A stretch of 64,000 nt of DNA from Opitutaceae bacterium. GTDB lineage: Bacteria; Verrucomicrobiota; Verrucomicrobiia; Opitutales; Opitutaceae. The notes beneath the pieces are model-generated. The model had not been told where the DNA came from, made no database searches, and was given only the letters and a program-made list of their open reading frames with translations. The stretch covers positions 1 to 64,000 of the forward strand of contig JAGYIG010000015.1 of the NCBI GenBank assembly GCA_018402455.1, given 5' to 3'. The translations under genes were made by a program, and so were the position numbers. Shown here piece after piece: positions 10,630-20,603 of this stretch (the stretch's first letter is position 1; each line of letters starts with the position of its first letter).

Positions 10630-11826
10630 GTGGTCTTGCCCCCGACTTCCGTCACCTCCAAATCGCTGCTTCGCTTGGTCCACGTTGCGGCGTGGATTCG
10701 AGGGAGGGGCGGAGTGGAAACCCTGTTGGCCCATCATCGGCGTTGGGACGCGACCGTCGGATTTCAGTCGGCCGAGATTGCGCTGTTCGACCAGTCGATC
10801 GCACCGACCGAATCCCGCTACCGCCCGCTCCGATTTGGTGGATGGGATACGCCAAGGCGCATGCGCCGGGAAGTTCGGACCGCCTTGGCCGGGTTCCCCG
10901 CGGCGGTGGTGCTTTGGCACAACGGCGGGGGCCTGCCGTGGTTTGCGGATACCGATGGGTCCCACCGTCGGATCGTGGCTTGGTGGGACAGCCGCACCCA
11001 TTTCGAAGCCGGGATGGCGGCGGTGAAGCCCTGGGTGGACGGGGTGATCTGCATGAGTGAAGCGGCTGCCGCCGATGTCGCCCAATTGTGGCCGGAGTTG
11101 CCGCCCGAGCGGTGCCAGATGCTGCCCGTGCCTGTGGAAATTTCGCCCGCGTTTTCCGCCTCGCGGCCGTCAGGAGCGGAATGGGTGATCGGTTGCGCCG
11201 GCCGGTTGGTCCGGCCGCAGAAACGAGCGGACCGATTGATCCCTTTCGTGGCCGCCTTGAGAACCCTCGGGGTGCGTTACCGCATCGAAGTGGTCAGTGA
11301 CGGTCCCCTGCGGGCTGAATTGCAGCGGGCGCTGGGCGACGACCCCGCCGTGCGTTTTCTGGGTTGGCAGTCGGCGGAGGCCTACGCGCAAAGCCTGCAA
11401 GGGTGGGACGCCATGGTATCGTTCACGGATCATGAAGGGGGCCCGATCGTGATGCTGGAGGCCATGGCGGCTGGCGTGCTGCCGGTGTTTCCCGCCATTG
11501 CCGGCAGCTTGATAACGGACTACCTGCCCGGGTTGAGCCCCCACTGCCTGTATCCCCCGGGTGACGTCACTACGGCAGCGGCCAGAATGCAGACGCTGAT
11601 GGCGCTGCCCGCCGCCGACGCCCGGCGATTGAGAGAGCAGGCGCAACGCATCGCGCTCAACCACACGGTGGAGCGCTACCACGGTGCGTTCACTTCCTTT
11701 GTGAAAAGGATCGACCAACTGCCCCGTATCTCCCGGGTGCCGCGCGGCCAGCGCGGTTCGAAGCTGGCGGACTATTTTCCGCTGGGGATATTGACGCGGT
11801 TTAGGCGCCAGGCCCTGTGGCGTTAG
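10630..11826 (+). CDS. Family 4 glycosyltransferase
   Basis: A 398-residue GT-B enzyme starting at a GTG. The N-terminal Rossmann domain opens LLRLVHVAAWIRGRGGVETLL, with the glycine-rich loop used for acceptor or donor binding. The C-terminal domain holds the GT4 signature: VIGCAGRLVRPQKRADRLI followed by the E-x7-E donor-site motif in DHEGGPIVMLEAMAAG. Such retaining transferases add hexoses or derivatives to lipid-linked glycans in the cytoplasm. The extreme N-terminus (first ten or so residues) is uncertain, since no convincing ribosome-binding site precedes the GTG. It is followed 85 nt later by a GT2 gene and then another GT4 on the same strand, probably one transcription unit. Confidence 0.87.
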   Translation: MVLPPTSVTSKSLLRLVHVAAWIRGRGGVETLLAHHRRWDATVGFQSAEIALFDQSIAPTESRYRPLRFGGWDTPRRMRREVRTALAGFPAAVVLWHNGGGLPWFADTDGSHRRIVAWWDSRTHFEAGMAAVKPWVDGVICMSEAAAADVAQLWPELPPERCQMLPVPVEISPAFSASRPSGAEWVIGCAGRLVRPQKRADRLIPFVAALRTLGVRYRIEVVSDGPLRAELQRALGDDPAVRFLGWQSAEAYAQSLQGWDAMVSFTDHEGGPIVMLEAMAAGVLPVFPAIAGSLITDYLPGLSPHCLYPPGDVTTAAARMQTLMALPAADARRLREQAQRIALNHTVERYHGAFTSFVKRIDQLPRISRVPRGQRGSKLADYFPLGILTRFRRQALWR

Positions 11827-11911
11827 CGGCGATTTGACCCCATTTGGGTCGGGGGTGCCGATCACCCGTTGGGGCTTGCCTCGCGGCTGATCGACTCTCT
11901 GTTGTCCGGCC

Positions 11912-12892
11912 ATGAAACGGGTCTCAGTCGTCATGGCGGTGCACCAAAAAATCGCGCCCCTGCGCGAAGCGGTCGCGGCGATCCTCAGCCAGCAGGACGT
12001 GGAGTTTGAACTGGTGCTGGTCGACAACGGCGCCGGCCTCTCGGCGGCTGATCTGGGGGTCGCTGATTCGGACCGTCGCCTCCGGTGGGTGAGGTTTTCC
12101 GCCAATCAAGGCATCCCGGCCGCGCATAACGCCGCCGTCGCCCAAGCCCGCGGGGAGTTGGTCGCGTTGGCGGACTACGACGACCGGAGCCGTCCCTGGA
12201 GATTGGCGACTCAGGCCGCCGCATTGGCGGACGATCCCACCCTCGATTTGGTTTCGGGTCGAACCGAGTGCATGGATCAATCCGGTCGATCCTTGGGCTA
12301 TCCGTTGTTCATGCTGACGGAAAGCGCCCAGCAAAAGGTTTACTCCGGGGTTGCGGCTGCGGTGGTCACTCCGGCGAGCATGATCCGCCGTTCGGTTTTG
12401 GCGGCGCTGCCCTATCGCGAGGCGTTCGCCGTCGCCGCCGATCTGGATTTTCAGGCGCGTTTTTTCGAAACCCATCGCGCCGCCGTCTTGCCCCAGACCG
12501 TGCTGGATTACCGCTGCTATGAAAAACAAACAACCAATCGTCGGCGGGCGGAAATCTGGGGATCCCAAGCCATCATTCAATTGCTGGCCGCTCGTCGCCG
12601 CCGCTCCCAACCGGAAAACTTTGCGTCAGCGATCGCGCTATTGGATCCGCGGGATTCCGGCCATACGCGCCAGAGGGTGGCCCGAGTTGCGGCGTGGGAA
12701 CAGCAATGGACCGTGGTCGCGTTGCAAGCGCGTCGACTGCTGGTCGAAAGCCGCCGGCCGTCGGGGTGGGCGCAGGCACTGCGGTGGGGATATGTTGCGA
12801 TAGCCCAGTCGCCACCGGGCGAGAGAAAAGCGAATGCCCGCTTGTTTTGGCGGGGACCGGTCAAGGCCTGGGGGCTTAAACCGCAGACCTAG
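11912..12892 (+). CDS. Family 2 glycosyltransferase
   Basis: A 326-residue GT-A enzyme. The start ATG at 11912 leads directly into the family strand RVSVVMAVHQKIAPLREAV. The acidic metal-binding motif appears as ALADYDDRSRP near residue 90, and a WGSQAIIQLL helix follows the catalytic domain. The C-terminal 100 residues are basic and lack a membrane segment. GT2 members of this size usually add single sugars to repeat units or decorate glycans. It is the middle gene of three same-strand glycosyltransferases (10630-14049), with short spacers of 85 and 77 nt. The specific sugar is not predictable. Confidence 0.86.
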   Translation: MKRVSVVMAVHQKIAPLREAVAAILSQQDVEFELVLVDNGAGLSAADLGVADSDRRLRWVRFSANQGIPAAHNAAVAQARGELVALADYDDRSRPWRLATQAAALADDPTLDLVSGRTECMDQSGRSLGYPLFMLTESAQQKVYSGVAAAVVTPASMIRRSVLAALPYREAFAVAADLDFQARFFETHRAAVLPQTVLDYRCYEKQTTNRRRAEIWGSQAIIQLLAARRRRSQPENFASAIALLDPRDSGHTRQRVARVAAWEQQWTVVALQARRLLVESRRPSGWAQALRWGYVAIAQSPPGERKANARLFWRGPVKAWGLKPQT

Positions 12893-12969
12893 GGTCCGCC
12901 GGCGGACGACCGCGGGCGAGCGGGCGGGGATTTGGTTGGGGGCGGAGTTACGGCTTTAACTGGTGCGCA

Positions 12970-14049
12970 ATGCGTAGTTGGTTCACCGGGGTGAAAGACG
13001 TGTTGCACTACGTGGGTTACGATTCCGACGCGGGCGGTATCGTTTCGGTCGTGCACAACGTGGCGGCCACCGGGCGTTTTGGAGTCTGGCTGGGCCTTAA
13101 CCCCGGGGCCCGGCAGCAGCGCCAGCCCGCCCTGCCGCAACTCGAGTTTACCGCCCTGGCCGGGGAGTTGTTGAACCTCCGCACGTTCTGGCGATCGCGG
13201 CAGGTCGCCCGGGAGGTTCAAGTCTGGCTGGCCGGGGGCAACGAGCGGGTCTTTCACGGTCATTCGCGGGCGGGCATGGCGGTGGGCTACTGGCTTCACC
13301 AATGGGGCGAGCGTCGGGTGGTGGTGAGTGTGCACTGCTACGCCCGCCACCGGTGGTTCTATCGACAGATGGCGACGCGGCTGGGACGGCGGCTGTTTTG
13401 GCTGAGCCCGGCCATGAAGCAATACTACGAAATCGTCGCGCCGAACACGTGGGAGCAGTGTATGCCGGGTGGGGTGTCCTTAAGTCGTCCGGCGATATCG
13501 AGAGGTGAGTCGCCATCGAAGCTCCCGGGTTTCTGTTTGGTCGGTATTGGCGACTGCGTGACGCGCAAACGATGGGACCTCGTGCTCACGGCGCTGCGTG
13601 ATATGCCGCGGGAAGTGACCTTTGAGCATATAGGGGGAGGGTGCGATGCCGCCGTCGCGGAATTGGCGCGGCAAACGGCTGGGCTCGGCTTGGCGGATCG
13701 GGTGACTTGGCATGGTCGTCAGCCGGACTCCCAGCGGATTCTGGCGAAGGCGGATGCTTTGGTGGTCGCCTCAGAGAATGAACCGTTCGCGATGGCCATC
13801 CTGGAGGCGATCGCGGCAGGGGTGCCGGTGATCACCGCTGATTCGGGGGGCACGGTGGACGTCGTGGAACCAGGAAAAAACGGAGAGCTGTTTAAAAGCG
13901 GCGACGCTGGTGATCTGGTTTTGGCGGTTAAACGCTGGCGAGACCGCAAAGAGGATTGTCGGTTAGCCCCTCCGGACGAGTCGTGGAGATTCGCCGCCTG
14001 CAACATCGCGAAGCACTGGGCTGATATTTACGAGTCCCTGGCCGACTGA
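12970..14049 (+). CDS. Family 4 glycosyltransferase
   Basis: A 359-residue GT-B protein. The N-terminal half opens with DVLHYVGYDSDAGGIVSVVHN, the usual start of GT4 acceptor domains. It continues through GRFGVWLGLNPGARQQ and a region where a histidine-serine motif (VFHGHSRAGMAV) forms part of the acceptor cleft. The C-terminal half carries the donor-site signature SENEPFAMAILEAIAAGVPV followed by TADSGGTVDVVEPGKNG. It is the last gene of the three-transferase run. A 54-bp palindromic repeat begins about 70 nt after the stop. It is cytoplasmic or membrane-associated by family habit, and substrate is unknown. Confidence 0.86.
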   Translation: MRSWFTGVKDVLHYVGYDSDAGGIVSVVHNVAATGRFGVWLGLNPGARQQRQPALPQLEFTALAGELLNLRTFWRSRQVAREVQVWLAGGNERVFHGHSRAGMAVGYWLHQWGERRVVVSVHCYARHRWFYRQMATRLGRRLFWLSPAMKQYYEIVAPNTWEQCMPGGVSLSRPAISRGESPSKLPGFCLVGIGDCVTRKRWDLVLTALRDMPREVTFEHIGGGCDAAVAELARQTAGLGLADRVTWHGRQPDSQRILAKADALVVASENEPFAMAILEAIAAGVPVITADSGGTVDVVEPGKNGELFKSGDAGDLVLAVKRWRDRKEDCRLAPPDESWRFAACNIAKHWADIYESLAD

Positions 14050-14122
14050 TCGAGCCGATGAGAATGTCGGGGATAGCATGGTGGGCGACGTGACAGATGG
14101 CGCAGCACGCTTTGGATAGAAT

Positions 14123-14176
14123 GTAGCGCCGAGCTTTAGCCGGCGTTTCTGAGTGCCGGCTGAAGCACGGCACTAC
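14123..14176. repeat. 54-bp palindromic repeat, family B copy 1
   Basis: A 54-bp hairpin element: left arm GTAGCGCCGAGCT...AGCCGGC, loop GTTTCTGAGT, right arm GCCGGCT...GCACGGCACTAC. The same element occurs at 53390-53443 in the same orientation with only two differences. The arms pair with three mismatches. It sits between convergent genes. This copy number and structure resemble REP-like elements. Confidence 0.85.
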
Positions 14177-14225
14177 GCCCAATCCGCACATCGATTCCCA
14201 TGCCTGACAGCTCACCACGTCCGAC

Positions 14226-15311
14226 CTACAAATCGCGGAGCACCTGCGCAAGGTGACGGCCGAAGTGTTCGCTGGTGTAGTGCTCAAGAAAATACGCTCG
14301 GTGGCGTCCTTGCGGGGGATGGGCGACTGCGGCCGCGATGGACGCGGCAAGATCGGCGGGAGCATCAGGCTCGATGAATCCGCGGTGATCTTCGGGAAGC
14401 AGGTCCGGAATGGCGCGCCAGCGGGTGGTGACGATGGGTAGATCAGCGGCGAGTGCTTCGATAAGCACCAAGGGAAACCCTTCGTGGGCGTAAGTGGTGG
14501 GCAAGGCTAACACGTCGCTTGCGCTTAGCAGTTGTCGGCGGCCGGTCGCGTTAACAAACCCCGCCTGTTGCAGGCGATCGCCGTAGCGTGATTTGGCGGC
14601 GGCAAAACGTCGCGCCGACGCTGCGTCGGGAAAGCCCCCGGCAAACGTAAGCCGGAAGGTTTGAGGCAAATGCGCGAGCGCATCGATGGTCCGGAAGAGT
14701 CCTTTGTCTCGGCTTCCTATTCCGAGAAACAGAATTTGGCGTGGATCCGTCTCACCGAGGATGCGGCGTGGGGGAACTCCGGTTTCGGCAAACGGATCGG
14801 GGATGCCGTTGGCGACGATCGCGGTCTGTCGTGGCGCAAGCTTTTGGGTGTCGGGCAACAGGGAGGGCGCGAGCGCGATCGAAAGGTCGGCCTGACCTAG
14901 CGCGCGCGTCGCCGCCCGCTGCTCCCAACCCATGGCCTGCGTTTCCAACCACTGCCCCAGCCCACTGGCGTGCCAATGCAACACGAGGCGTGATACCCGG
15001 GGGCGCAGGGACCCCAGCAACAGGATGTCCCGCCACAGCGCGATGCGTTTTCCGGGGGCCGGCACGTAGTAGAGCGTATCGCAGCCCGTCCGGCTGATGG
15101 CCGCATGGGCGGCGCGAAGCGCGCGTCGCGCCGCCAAAAGTTTGGTGGGTTGCCAGCGCCCGATGGCCGCGTCGGTGGAGGAGAGGGCGAGGTTGACGTG
15201 GTGGAGTTCGATTGCGGGAGCCGCCCGCGGCAACTCCTCCAGCAGCAGCTGCACCATGGCGCTTTGGCCGTGATGGGGCGGGGGAGTTTGGGCGAGGACC
15301 AGGAGCTTCAT
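14226..15311 (-). CDS. Family 4 glycosyltransferase
   Basis: A 361-residue GT-B enzyme beginning at the ATG at 15311 with [22 protein letters not shown], a family-typical N-terminal strand and glycine/serine loop. The 28 extra residues available upstream (to 15395) overlap the exosortase coding region and are not family-like. The C-terminal domain has the donor-site motif [18 protein letters not shown] and the preceding [20 protein letters not shown] strand. It lies on the strand opposite the rest of the glycosyltransferase run and is divergent from the exosortase. Their proposed starts are only seven bases apart, so one of the two starts, more likely the exosortase's, may be further downstream. 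Role: addition of a sugar in surface-polysaccharide synthesis. Confidence 0.86.
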   Translation of the reverse strand: MKLLVLAQTPPPHHGQSAMVQLLLEELPRAAPAIELHHVNLALSSTDAAIGRWQPTKLLAARRALRAAHAAISRTGCDTLYYVPAPGKRIALWRDILLLGSLRPRVSRLVLHWHASGLGQWLETQAMGWEQRAATRALGQADLSIALAPSLLPDTQKLAPRQTAIVANGIPDPFAETGVPPRRILGETDPRQILFLGIGSRDKGLFRTIDALAHLPQTFRLTFAGGFPDAASARRFAAAKSRYGDRLQQAGFVNATGRRQLLSASDVLALPTTYAHEGFPLVLIEALAADLPIVTTRWRAIPDLLPEDHRGFIEPDAPADLAASIAAAVAHPPQGRHRAYFLEHYTSEHFGRHLAQVLRDL

Positions 15312-15318
15312 CGCGGGC

Positions 15319-17016
15319 TTGGAAAACCGTGCGGAGAACGGAACACTGCCGGTCATCGTGAACGCTGCGGACTCGCCAAACCAGTCTGGAATCAAATGGA
15401 CGTCGCCCTGGGTGGTTGCCGCGGGGTGTGCCTTGGTGGGCTTCGTGGTCTTTCAGTTCTGGGGCAACGCCGTGCGGGGCTACATCGACACATCCTCGGT
15501 GTTTTGGTGGTGGGGCTGGCAATGGTTTAACCCCGCCTCGGAGGCGCAACACGGACTGTTGGTGTTGGGGGTCGCCCTTTGGCTGGGCTGGCGAAACCTG
15601 CGGCAAATCAAAGGCGCAACGTCGAAGGTCGGAGGTTCCGGGGCCGATCCGGCTGCGTGGTGGCCCGCGGTGGTGGCCATGCTGGCGGGCCTGGCGTTGC
15701 ACCTGTTGGGCTACGCCGTGCAGCAGACCCGGTTTTCCATCATCGCGGTTTTGATTTTCACCTGGGGGGTCGTGCGGCTGGGAGGTGGGGCGCGGTGGGG
15801 CGCTGCCCTGATGTTTCCGCTCGGGCTGTTGGTCTTTGCGATCCCGATGGGCGTGCTCGATGCGGTGGGCTTCCATTTACGCCTCGGGGTCATCGCCACG
15901 ACGGAGGTCCTCGCCCAGCAGGCCGGCATCGAGGTGGTGCGCAACGGCACCCAACTCTTCTCGCCCGACGGCTCCTACCAATACGATGTCGCCGCCGCGT
16001 GCTCCGGCATGCGCTCGCTCATGGCGATGCTCGCCCTCGCGGCCATCGTGGGATACCTCGGACCGCGATCGCCCGGCCGGCGGCTGATCGTCTTCCTGCT
16101 GGCGTTTCCGCTGACCTTTGTGGGCAACGTGGTGCGAATCAGCACCATCGTATTCGCCGGCGAGTGGTGGGGGCAGCGCGCCGGCGAGATCGTCCATGAT
16201 TGGGCGGGATTCATTGTCTTCGTCATCGTCCTCGGCGGGGTGCAGTGGGCGGCCGGTCTGCTGGCCGAAAAAAGCCCGCCCCGCCCGACGACTCGCCGGA
16301 ATGAAAGTAACCTAATAGGTGACTTGGCGTCCGCCCGGCGGGCGCGGGTGGTCCTGTTGGTGGTGGGGTTGGCGGGGATGGGCACGGTGGCGATGATCGA
16401 ACGGTTGGACGCGTTGGGGCGCACGGCGGTGGCAGGGGTGGCGCTGGCGGCGGACGCCCTCAACCCGGCTCCGCTGCCGCAATTCATCGGCACGGACTGG
16501 ATCGGTCAGGCGGTGGCGGTGACCGCGGTGGAGCGGGAGATGTTGCCCGCGGACACCGGCTACGCCCGGAAGCTCTACGTCTCGCTCGACGACCGGCGCC
16601 ATGAGGTTTTCGTGTCCGTGGTGCTGAGTGGGCAGGACCGCTCCTCGATCCACCGTCCGGAGCTCTGTTTGGTCGGGCAAGGGTGGTCAATCATGGGGCA
16701 GGAGCGGCGACGGTTTGGCGACGCGGTGCCCGCGACGGTGTTGCAGTTGGAACAAGCCGGGGTGACCGCGGCGGGTGAGCGGTGGCGGGTGCCCGCGTTG
16801 TTTGCGTATTGGTTTGTAGGCCGCGACCAGGTGGTCGCATCCACGGCGGAACGGATGGGGCACGCGGCGCTGAATCGGCTCCGCTTACGACCTGACCGCT
16901 GGGCTTATGTGGTGGTGCAGGCGGTGGTGCTGGACGGCGAGACCAAGGACGAAACGTTGCGCCGGATGGAGGCCGTCGCCCGGCCGCTTTTGGATCAACT
17001 GACGCCGCCGGATTAA
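15319..17016 (+). CDS. Exosortase with C-terminal EpsI-type domain
   Basis: A 565-residue inner-membrane protein. The N-terminal two thirds is an eight-or-so-helix exosortase carrying the catalytic triad region: cysteine in [16 protein letters not shown], arginine in [17 protein letters not shown] and histidine in [13 protein letters not shown]. Exosortases are transpeptidase-like enzymes that recognise and cleave the PEP-CTERM tail of exported proteins and are linked with exopolysaccharide loci. The C-terminal 200 residues resemble the EpsI domain ([41 protein letters not shown]), which is fused to some exosortases. The frame's first start is a TTG at 15319 without a visible ribosome-binding site. 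GTG codons at 15358 and 15409 are alternatives. A PEP-CTERM target candidate lies at 18653-19674, and the glycan cluster immediately upstream fits the usual context. Confidence 0.9.
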   Translation: MENRAENGTLPVIVNAADSPNQSGIKWTSPWVVAAGCALVGFVVFQFWGNAVRGYIDTSSVFWWWGWQWFNPASEAQHGLLVLGVALWLGWRNLRQIKGATSKVGGSGADPAAWWPAVVAMLAGLALHLLGYAVQQTRFSIIAVLIFTWGVVRLGGGARWGAALMFPLGLLVFAIPMGVLDAVGFHLRLGVIATTEVLAQQAGIEVVRNGTQLFSPDGSYQYDVAAACSGMRSLMAMLALAAIVGYLGPRSPGRRLIVFLLAFPLTFVGNVVRISTIVFAGEWWGQRAGEIVHDWAGFIVFVIVLGGVQWAAGLLAEKSPPRPTTRRNESNLIGDLASARRARVVLLVVGLAGMGTVAMIERLDALGRTAVAGVALAADALNPAPLPQFIGTDWIGQAVAVTAVEREMLPADTGYARKLYVSLDDRRHEVFVSVVLSGQDRSSIHRPELCLVGQGWSIMGQERRRFGDAVPATVLQLEQAGVTAAGERWRVPALFAYWFVGRDQVVASTAERMGHAALNRLRLRPDRWAYVVVQAVVLDGETKDETLRRMEAVARPLLDQLTPPD

Positions 17017-17033
17017 GTCGCGGCGGAGAAAGA

Positions 17034-18650
17034 TTGAGTTTTATGGGGGGCGTCTCACCATCCCGCCTCTTGGAGTCAACCAGCGCTGCCGACTACGTTC
17101 TGTTGATTGCCGCCAGCGACCTGAACATGTGGTCGCCGGCGGTAGCTTTGGTCGTGGGCCTGTTGCTCGGCGTGGTGTTGCTCAAAAACCTGTCCCGCCG
17201 CCAGCGCAATCAGGCGCAGGAGCAGGCGGACCAGATCATTGCGGTGGCCAAGCGGGAGGCGGCGGTCGCGGCGCGGGAGCAAAAGCAGGTCGCGGAAAAG
17301 GCGCTGGCGGCGCGGGAGGCGGAGTTGGCGCGGGATCGGGATCGGCATCAGATCGAAACGGACGTGCAGTTGCGCGAAATTCGTTCGCACGAGGAATCGT
17401 TGGGGGCCCTTGATTTTGAGCTGCAGCAGAAGCGCGAACGGTTGAATCGGGAGGCCGATGCGGTGAAGCAGGCGCGGGAAGCCTTGCGGGAGAAATCGCG
17501 CAACCTGCGGCGGAAACTGGAGAAACTCGCGGGAATGGATGCGGAGGAGATTGCGTCCGCCCTGCGGGAGGAAGTGCAGATTGAGTGTCAGGACGAGCTG
17601 CGGGCCTTGCGGCGGCAGTTTTTGGAGCGGTCCGAACAAGACCTGCAGAACGAGGCTCGCCGGATGTTGATCGCGGCGATGCAGCGACTTTCCTCCCGCC
17701 CGAACAACGATCTGACGGCCACCATCGTCCAGCTTCCGTCGGAGGAAATGAAGGGCCGGATCATCGGCCGCGAGGGCCGTAACATTAAATCCTTTGAGGC
17801 GTCCACGGGGGTCACGCTGCTGATCGATGAATCGCCGCAGATGGTGCTCATTTCATCGTTTGATCCCGTGCGGCGGGAAGTGGCCCGAGTGGCGTTGGAG
17901 GGGCTGATTCAGGATGGTCGGATCCATCCGGCCAACATCGAAGAGTTTGTGCAAACCGCGCAGGAGGAGATCGAGCTGAAGGTGGAACAATCCGGGGAAG
18001 AGGCGGTGGCGCAGTTGAGCATCAATGGATTGCACCCGGAGGTGATCAAATTGCTGGGGCGCATGAAATACCGGTTCTCCTACGCGCAAAATGCCCTCGA
18101 TCACTCGGTGGAGGTGGGTTTCCTGTGTTCCATGTTGGCCAGCGAATTGGGGCTCGATCCCATGATCGCAAAACGGGCCGGCTTGTTGCACGACATCGGC
18201 AAGGCCATCGAAAGCGATTACGAGGGCAGTCATGCTGCGATGGGCGCGGACTTCATCAAACGCCACGGTGAAACGCCGACGGTGGTGAATGCCGTCGCGG
18301 CCCATCACGAGGAAGTCCCCCCCGAGTCGGTGTATGCGGGATTGGTCATTCTGGCGGACACCGTTTCAGCCGTGCGGCCAGGCGCGCGAGCCGAGTCCAT
18401 GTCCAGTTACATTCAGCGGTTGGACCGGCTGGAGAGTCTGGCCAAATCAGTGGATGGGGTGCGCCAGGCCTACGCCATTCAGGCGGGTCGCGAAGTGCGG
18501 GTGGTGGTGAATCCCAACGTGGTGTCCGATGACCGGGCGAGCGAGATTGCGAAGGAGCTGCGTCAACGGGTTGAAGAAGAGCTGCAGTATCCGAGCACGA
18601 TTCGGATCACCGTGATTCGCGAGAACCGCTACACGGAAACTGCGACCTGA
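17034..18650 (+). CDS. rny: Ribonuclease Y
   Basis: About 535 residues in the canonical RNase Y order: an N-terminal membrane anchor (about 33-50, AVALVVGLLLGVVLL), a long charged coiled coil (about 55-200), a KH RNA-binding domain with GRIIGREGRNIKSFE at 241-255, and an HD phosphohydrolase domain whose metal-binding HD pair is H386-D387 in GLLHDIGKAIESDYEGSHAA. RNase Y is a membrane-bound endoribonuclease that starts mRNA turnover. A TTG at 17034 has a GGAG five bases upstream. An ATG three codons later (17043) and an ATG at 17127 just before the anchor are alternatives. It begins 17 nt after the exosortase stop, so the two may be co-transcribed, though functions are unrelated. Confidence 0.95.
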   Translation: MSFMGGVSPSRLLESTSAADYVLLIAASDLNMWSPAVALVVGLLLGVVLLKNLSRRQRNQAQEQADQIIAVAKREAAVAAREQKQVAEKALAAREAELARDRDRHQIETDVQLREIRSHEESLGALDFELQQKRERLNREADAVKQAREALREKSRNLRRKLEKLAGMDAEEIASALREEVQIECQDELRALRRQFLERSEQDLQNEARRMLIAAMQRLSSRPNNDLTATIVQLPSEEMKGRIIGREGRNIKSFEASTGVTLLIDESPQMVLISSFDPVRREVARVALEGLIQDGRIHPANIEEFVQTAQEEIELKVEQSGEEAVAQLSINGLHPEVIKLLGRMKYRFSYAQNALDHSVEVGFLCSMLASELGLDPMIAKRAGLLHDIGKAIESDYEGSHAAMGADFIKRHGETPTVVNAVAAHHEEVPPESVYAGLVILADTVSAVRPGARAESMSSYIQRLDRLESLAKSVDGVRQAYAIQAGREVRVVVNPNVVSDDRASEIAKELRQRVEEELQYPSTIRITVIRENRYTETAT

Positions 18651-18652
18651 GA

Positions 18653-19674
18653 TTACTGCGACCGGATCGCCCAAGGCGCGCGTCGGCGCCGTCGCAACAA
18701 CGCGAGCGCCAGCACCGCGGTCCCGCCCAGGCCGAAGAAGGAGGGCTCCGGGATGACGGCGAACGCCACGTCCTGAAAGAAAATCCCGTTGACGCCGGCG
18801 AAGTCGAAGCCGCCGGCGGTGCCCTCGCCATCCGGGGTTCCACCCGGGAAATAGGTGCTGTTGGTCCAGTCCACCAGGTTGGCACTGTTGCCGCCCGTGC
18901 TGACGTCGTAGCCGAAGAGCGAGTAGCCGTAGATGGTTGAGCCGGCGGAGACGCCGAAGTCGCCGAGGGTGAAGATCACCCCGCCGGGCCCTTGATCGTT
19001 GGTGGTGTTGAAAATCGTGTAAGGGGTGCCCGAGGTATCGTCGCCGGCGCTGAATCGTTCGATGGCGAAACTATCGTGGTTGTGGATATTGGGGCGTGAA
19101 CGGGGCGGTGCTGGTCGCTGTAGCCAGTGGGATTCCCGGCGCCGTCGACGGAAGTCACCAAGGCGATGGAGAAGGACTCGTGCTGGGGGTTGATCCCAAA
19201 GTCGAATACGGGGATGGCAAAGCCGGTGTCGGCCGTCATGCCGCCGCTGACGATGAGGTCGACGCGTTCGATGTTGGCGGAGGAGGCGTTGACGTTGGCA
19301 AAAAGGTTATGGACCCCGACGTTGAGGTTGTTGCCCAGAATCGCATCCTCGATGTTGGTGATGTAGGGACCGAGTCGGTCGCCTTGGTTGCTGGCGGTTT
19401 CATACCAGATGTGGGATCGGGCGGCGCCGCTGGAACCGCGGCGCACAAAGACCAAGTCAGCCTGGCCAGTGACCGCGTAGGTATCCCCTCCAGCGGTGAA
19501 AGTATCGAGAGCCAACCGTTGGTTACGGTAGGTGAAGCCGTTCGCCACCGTGTCGGCGCCATCGGTGAGGCTGGTGGTGGCGGAAGTGATCGCGATTTGG
19601 GCTCGAACGGGAGTCCCCCCGGCCCCCCAGAGGGCCGCGGTAAGCACCACAGCATTAGCCCAACGACGAACCAT
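18653..19674 (-). pseudogene. PEP-CTERM protein with a single-base frameshift
   Basis: Two overlapping frames join into one exported protein of about 340 residues. The first (19674 to 18976) starts with a signal peptide (RRWANAVVLTAALWGAGGTPVRAQ) and has beta-rich, Asn/Gly-rich sequence. The second (open to 18653) continues with GDDTSGTPYTIFNTTNDQG and GYSLFGYDVSTGGNS, and ends with an archetypal PEP-CTERM sorting signal: VIPEPSFFGLGG, a hydrophobic helix and RRRRR. Reading passes smoothly from one frame to the other if one C is added to the C4 run at 19102-19105. PEP-CTERM proteins are exported, processed by exosortase and often extracellular; the exosortase gene is 1.6 kb away. Whether the shift is real or a sequencing deletion cannot be decided here. 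The passenger domain is not recognised. Confidence 0.82.
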
Positions 19675-19894
19675 ATCTAGGGGTTTAACCCTATTCTCGT
19701 AAAAAACACAACCCGGGATTAATGCCGTCGTGTTTGAGGATCAATCCGGTGGTTTGGCCGGTCGTCGACGCAGCGGGAACCTTGAAAGGAGTCGGGCAAG
19801 TTGCGGGAAAACCAGGCCGAAGAGCTGAGAGGAATCCACCCTGGGGCGGGTAACCGGGCGTCACGACCGGCCTCCTCCGGCTTAGCGCTCGGGA

Positions 19895-20485
19895 TCAGGG
19901 TAGGGATGCGACGGCTGCGATGAGGGCATCGACTGTCGGACGATCGCGGTAACCCGGTTCGCCGAGTTTGGCCGCGATTCGCCCCTCGGCGTTGACGACG
20001 AAGATGACGGGATGAGGGGTGCCCTTGGCCCGTCCGCCGGACTGCTGGTTGAGGATGCCGTAGGCGTCGATGGTCTTGCTGCCGACATCGGCCAACAGCG
20101 GGAAGGTGATGCCGTTGGCTTGGGAAAATTGATGCAGGATTTGGGGGGAATCGTAGCTGATTCCCACGACGGTGATTCCGGCGGCGTCCAATCGGGCCAG
20201 ATTTTTCTGAAGATCGTCCAGTTGGCGCTGGCAAAACGGACACCACTCGGCCGATCGATAAAACACCAGGGCGACGGGCGCCGCGGAGGTGAGATCGGAC
20301 AGGTTGACGGTCTGGTTCGATGCATTCGGCAGCTCGAAGGCGGGGGCCGGTTCTCCTGGTGCGAGACCGAGAATGTCCGGTTCCGCCGCGAGGGGGGGCA
20401 CCGCGGGCAGGAAAACAAGGAGGGCAGCGACCAGCCCACCCCGGAACGCGGGTCGGATCGGACGGAAAAAGGAATCGATGGTCAT
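19895..20485 (-). CDS. Exported peroxiredoxin-like (AhpC/TSA) protein
   Basis: About 196 residues from the ATG at 20485. The N-terminus has a basic stretch and hydrophobic core ending PAVPPLAAEP, a signal peptide. The mature protein is a thioredoxin fold of the AhpC/TSA family: LGLAPGEPAPAFELPNASNQTVNLSDL, then the redox site FYRSAEWCPFCQRQLDDL with a CxxC pair, then GITVVGISYDSPQ and an HPVIFVVNAEGRI strand. Members reduce peroxides or act as thiol-disulfide oxidoreductases. The CxxC in place of the single peroxidatic cysteine of typical 2-Cys enzymes leans towards a BCP/TlpA-like role. The location would be periplasmic. The open frame continues to 20857, but this is antisense of the next gene. 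It stands alone downstream of a strong hairpin at 20604-20632. Confidence 0.85.
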   Translation of the reverse strand: MTIDSFFRPIRPAFRGGLVAALLVFLPAVPPLAAEPDILGLAPGEPAPAFELPNASNQTVNLSDLTSAAPVALVFYRSAEWCPFCQRQLDDLQKNLARLDAAGITVVGISYDSPQILHQFSQANGITFPLLADVGSKTIDAYGILNQQSGGRAKGTPHPVIFVVNAEGRIAAKLGEPGYRDRPTVDALIAAVASLP

Positions 20486-20603
20486 GGCCTGGTAGGAGCG
20501 CCATCCGGCAGCATATATTCCCGGCAAGCCGGCCGGAATGGCGCTGGATTTTGAAACCGGTGCGATGCCGGTTTCATCGTCCACATAAGAGAGCAGGTTC
20601 AAG

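Noticed and set aside
10606-11085. The 160-residue N-terminal extension available to the flippase frame
   Set aside because: Covers the GT4 gene completely in antisense and is not membrane-like; the ATG at 10605 begins the hydrophobic protein.
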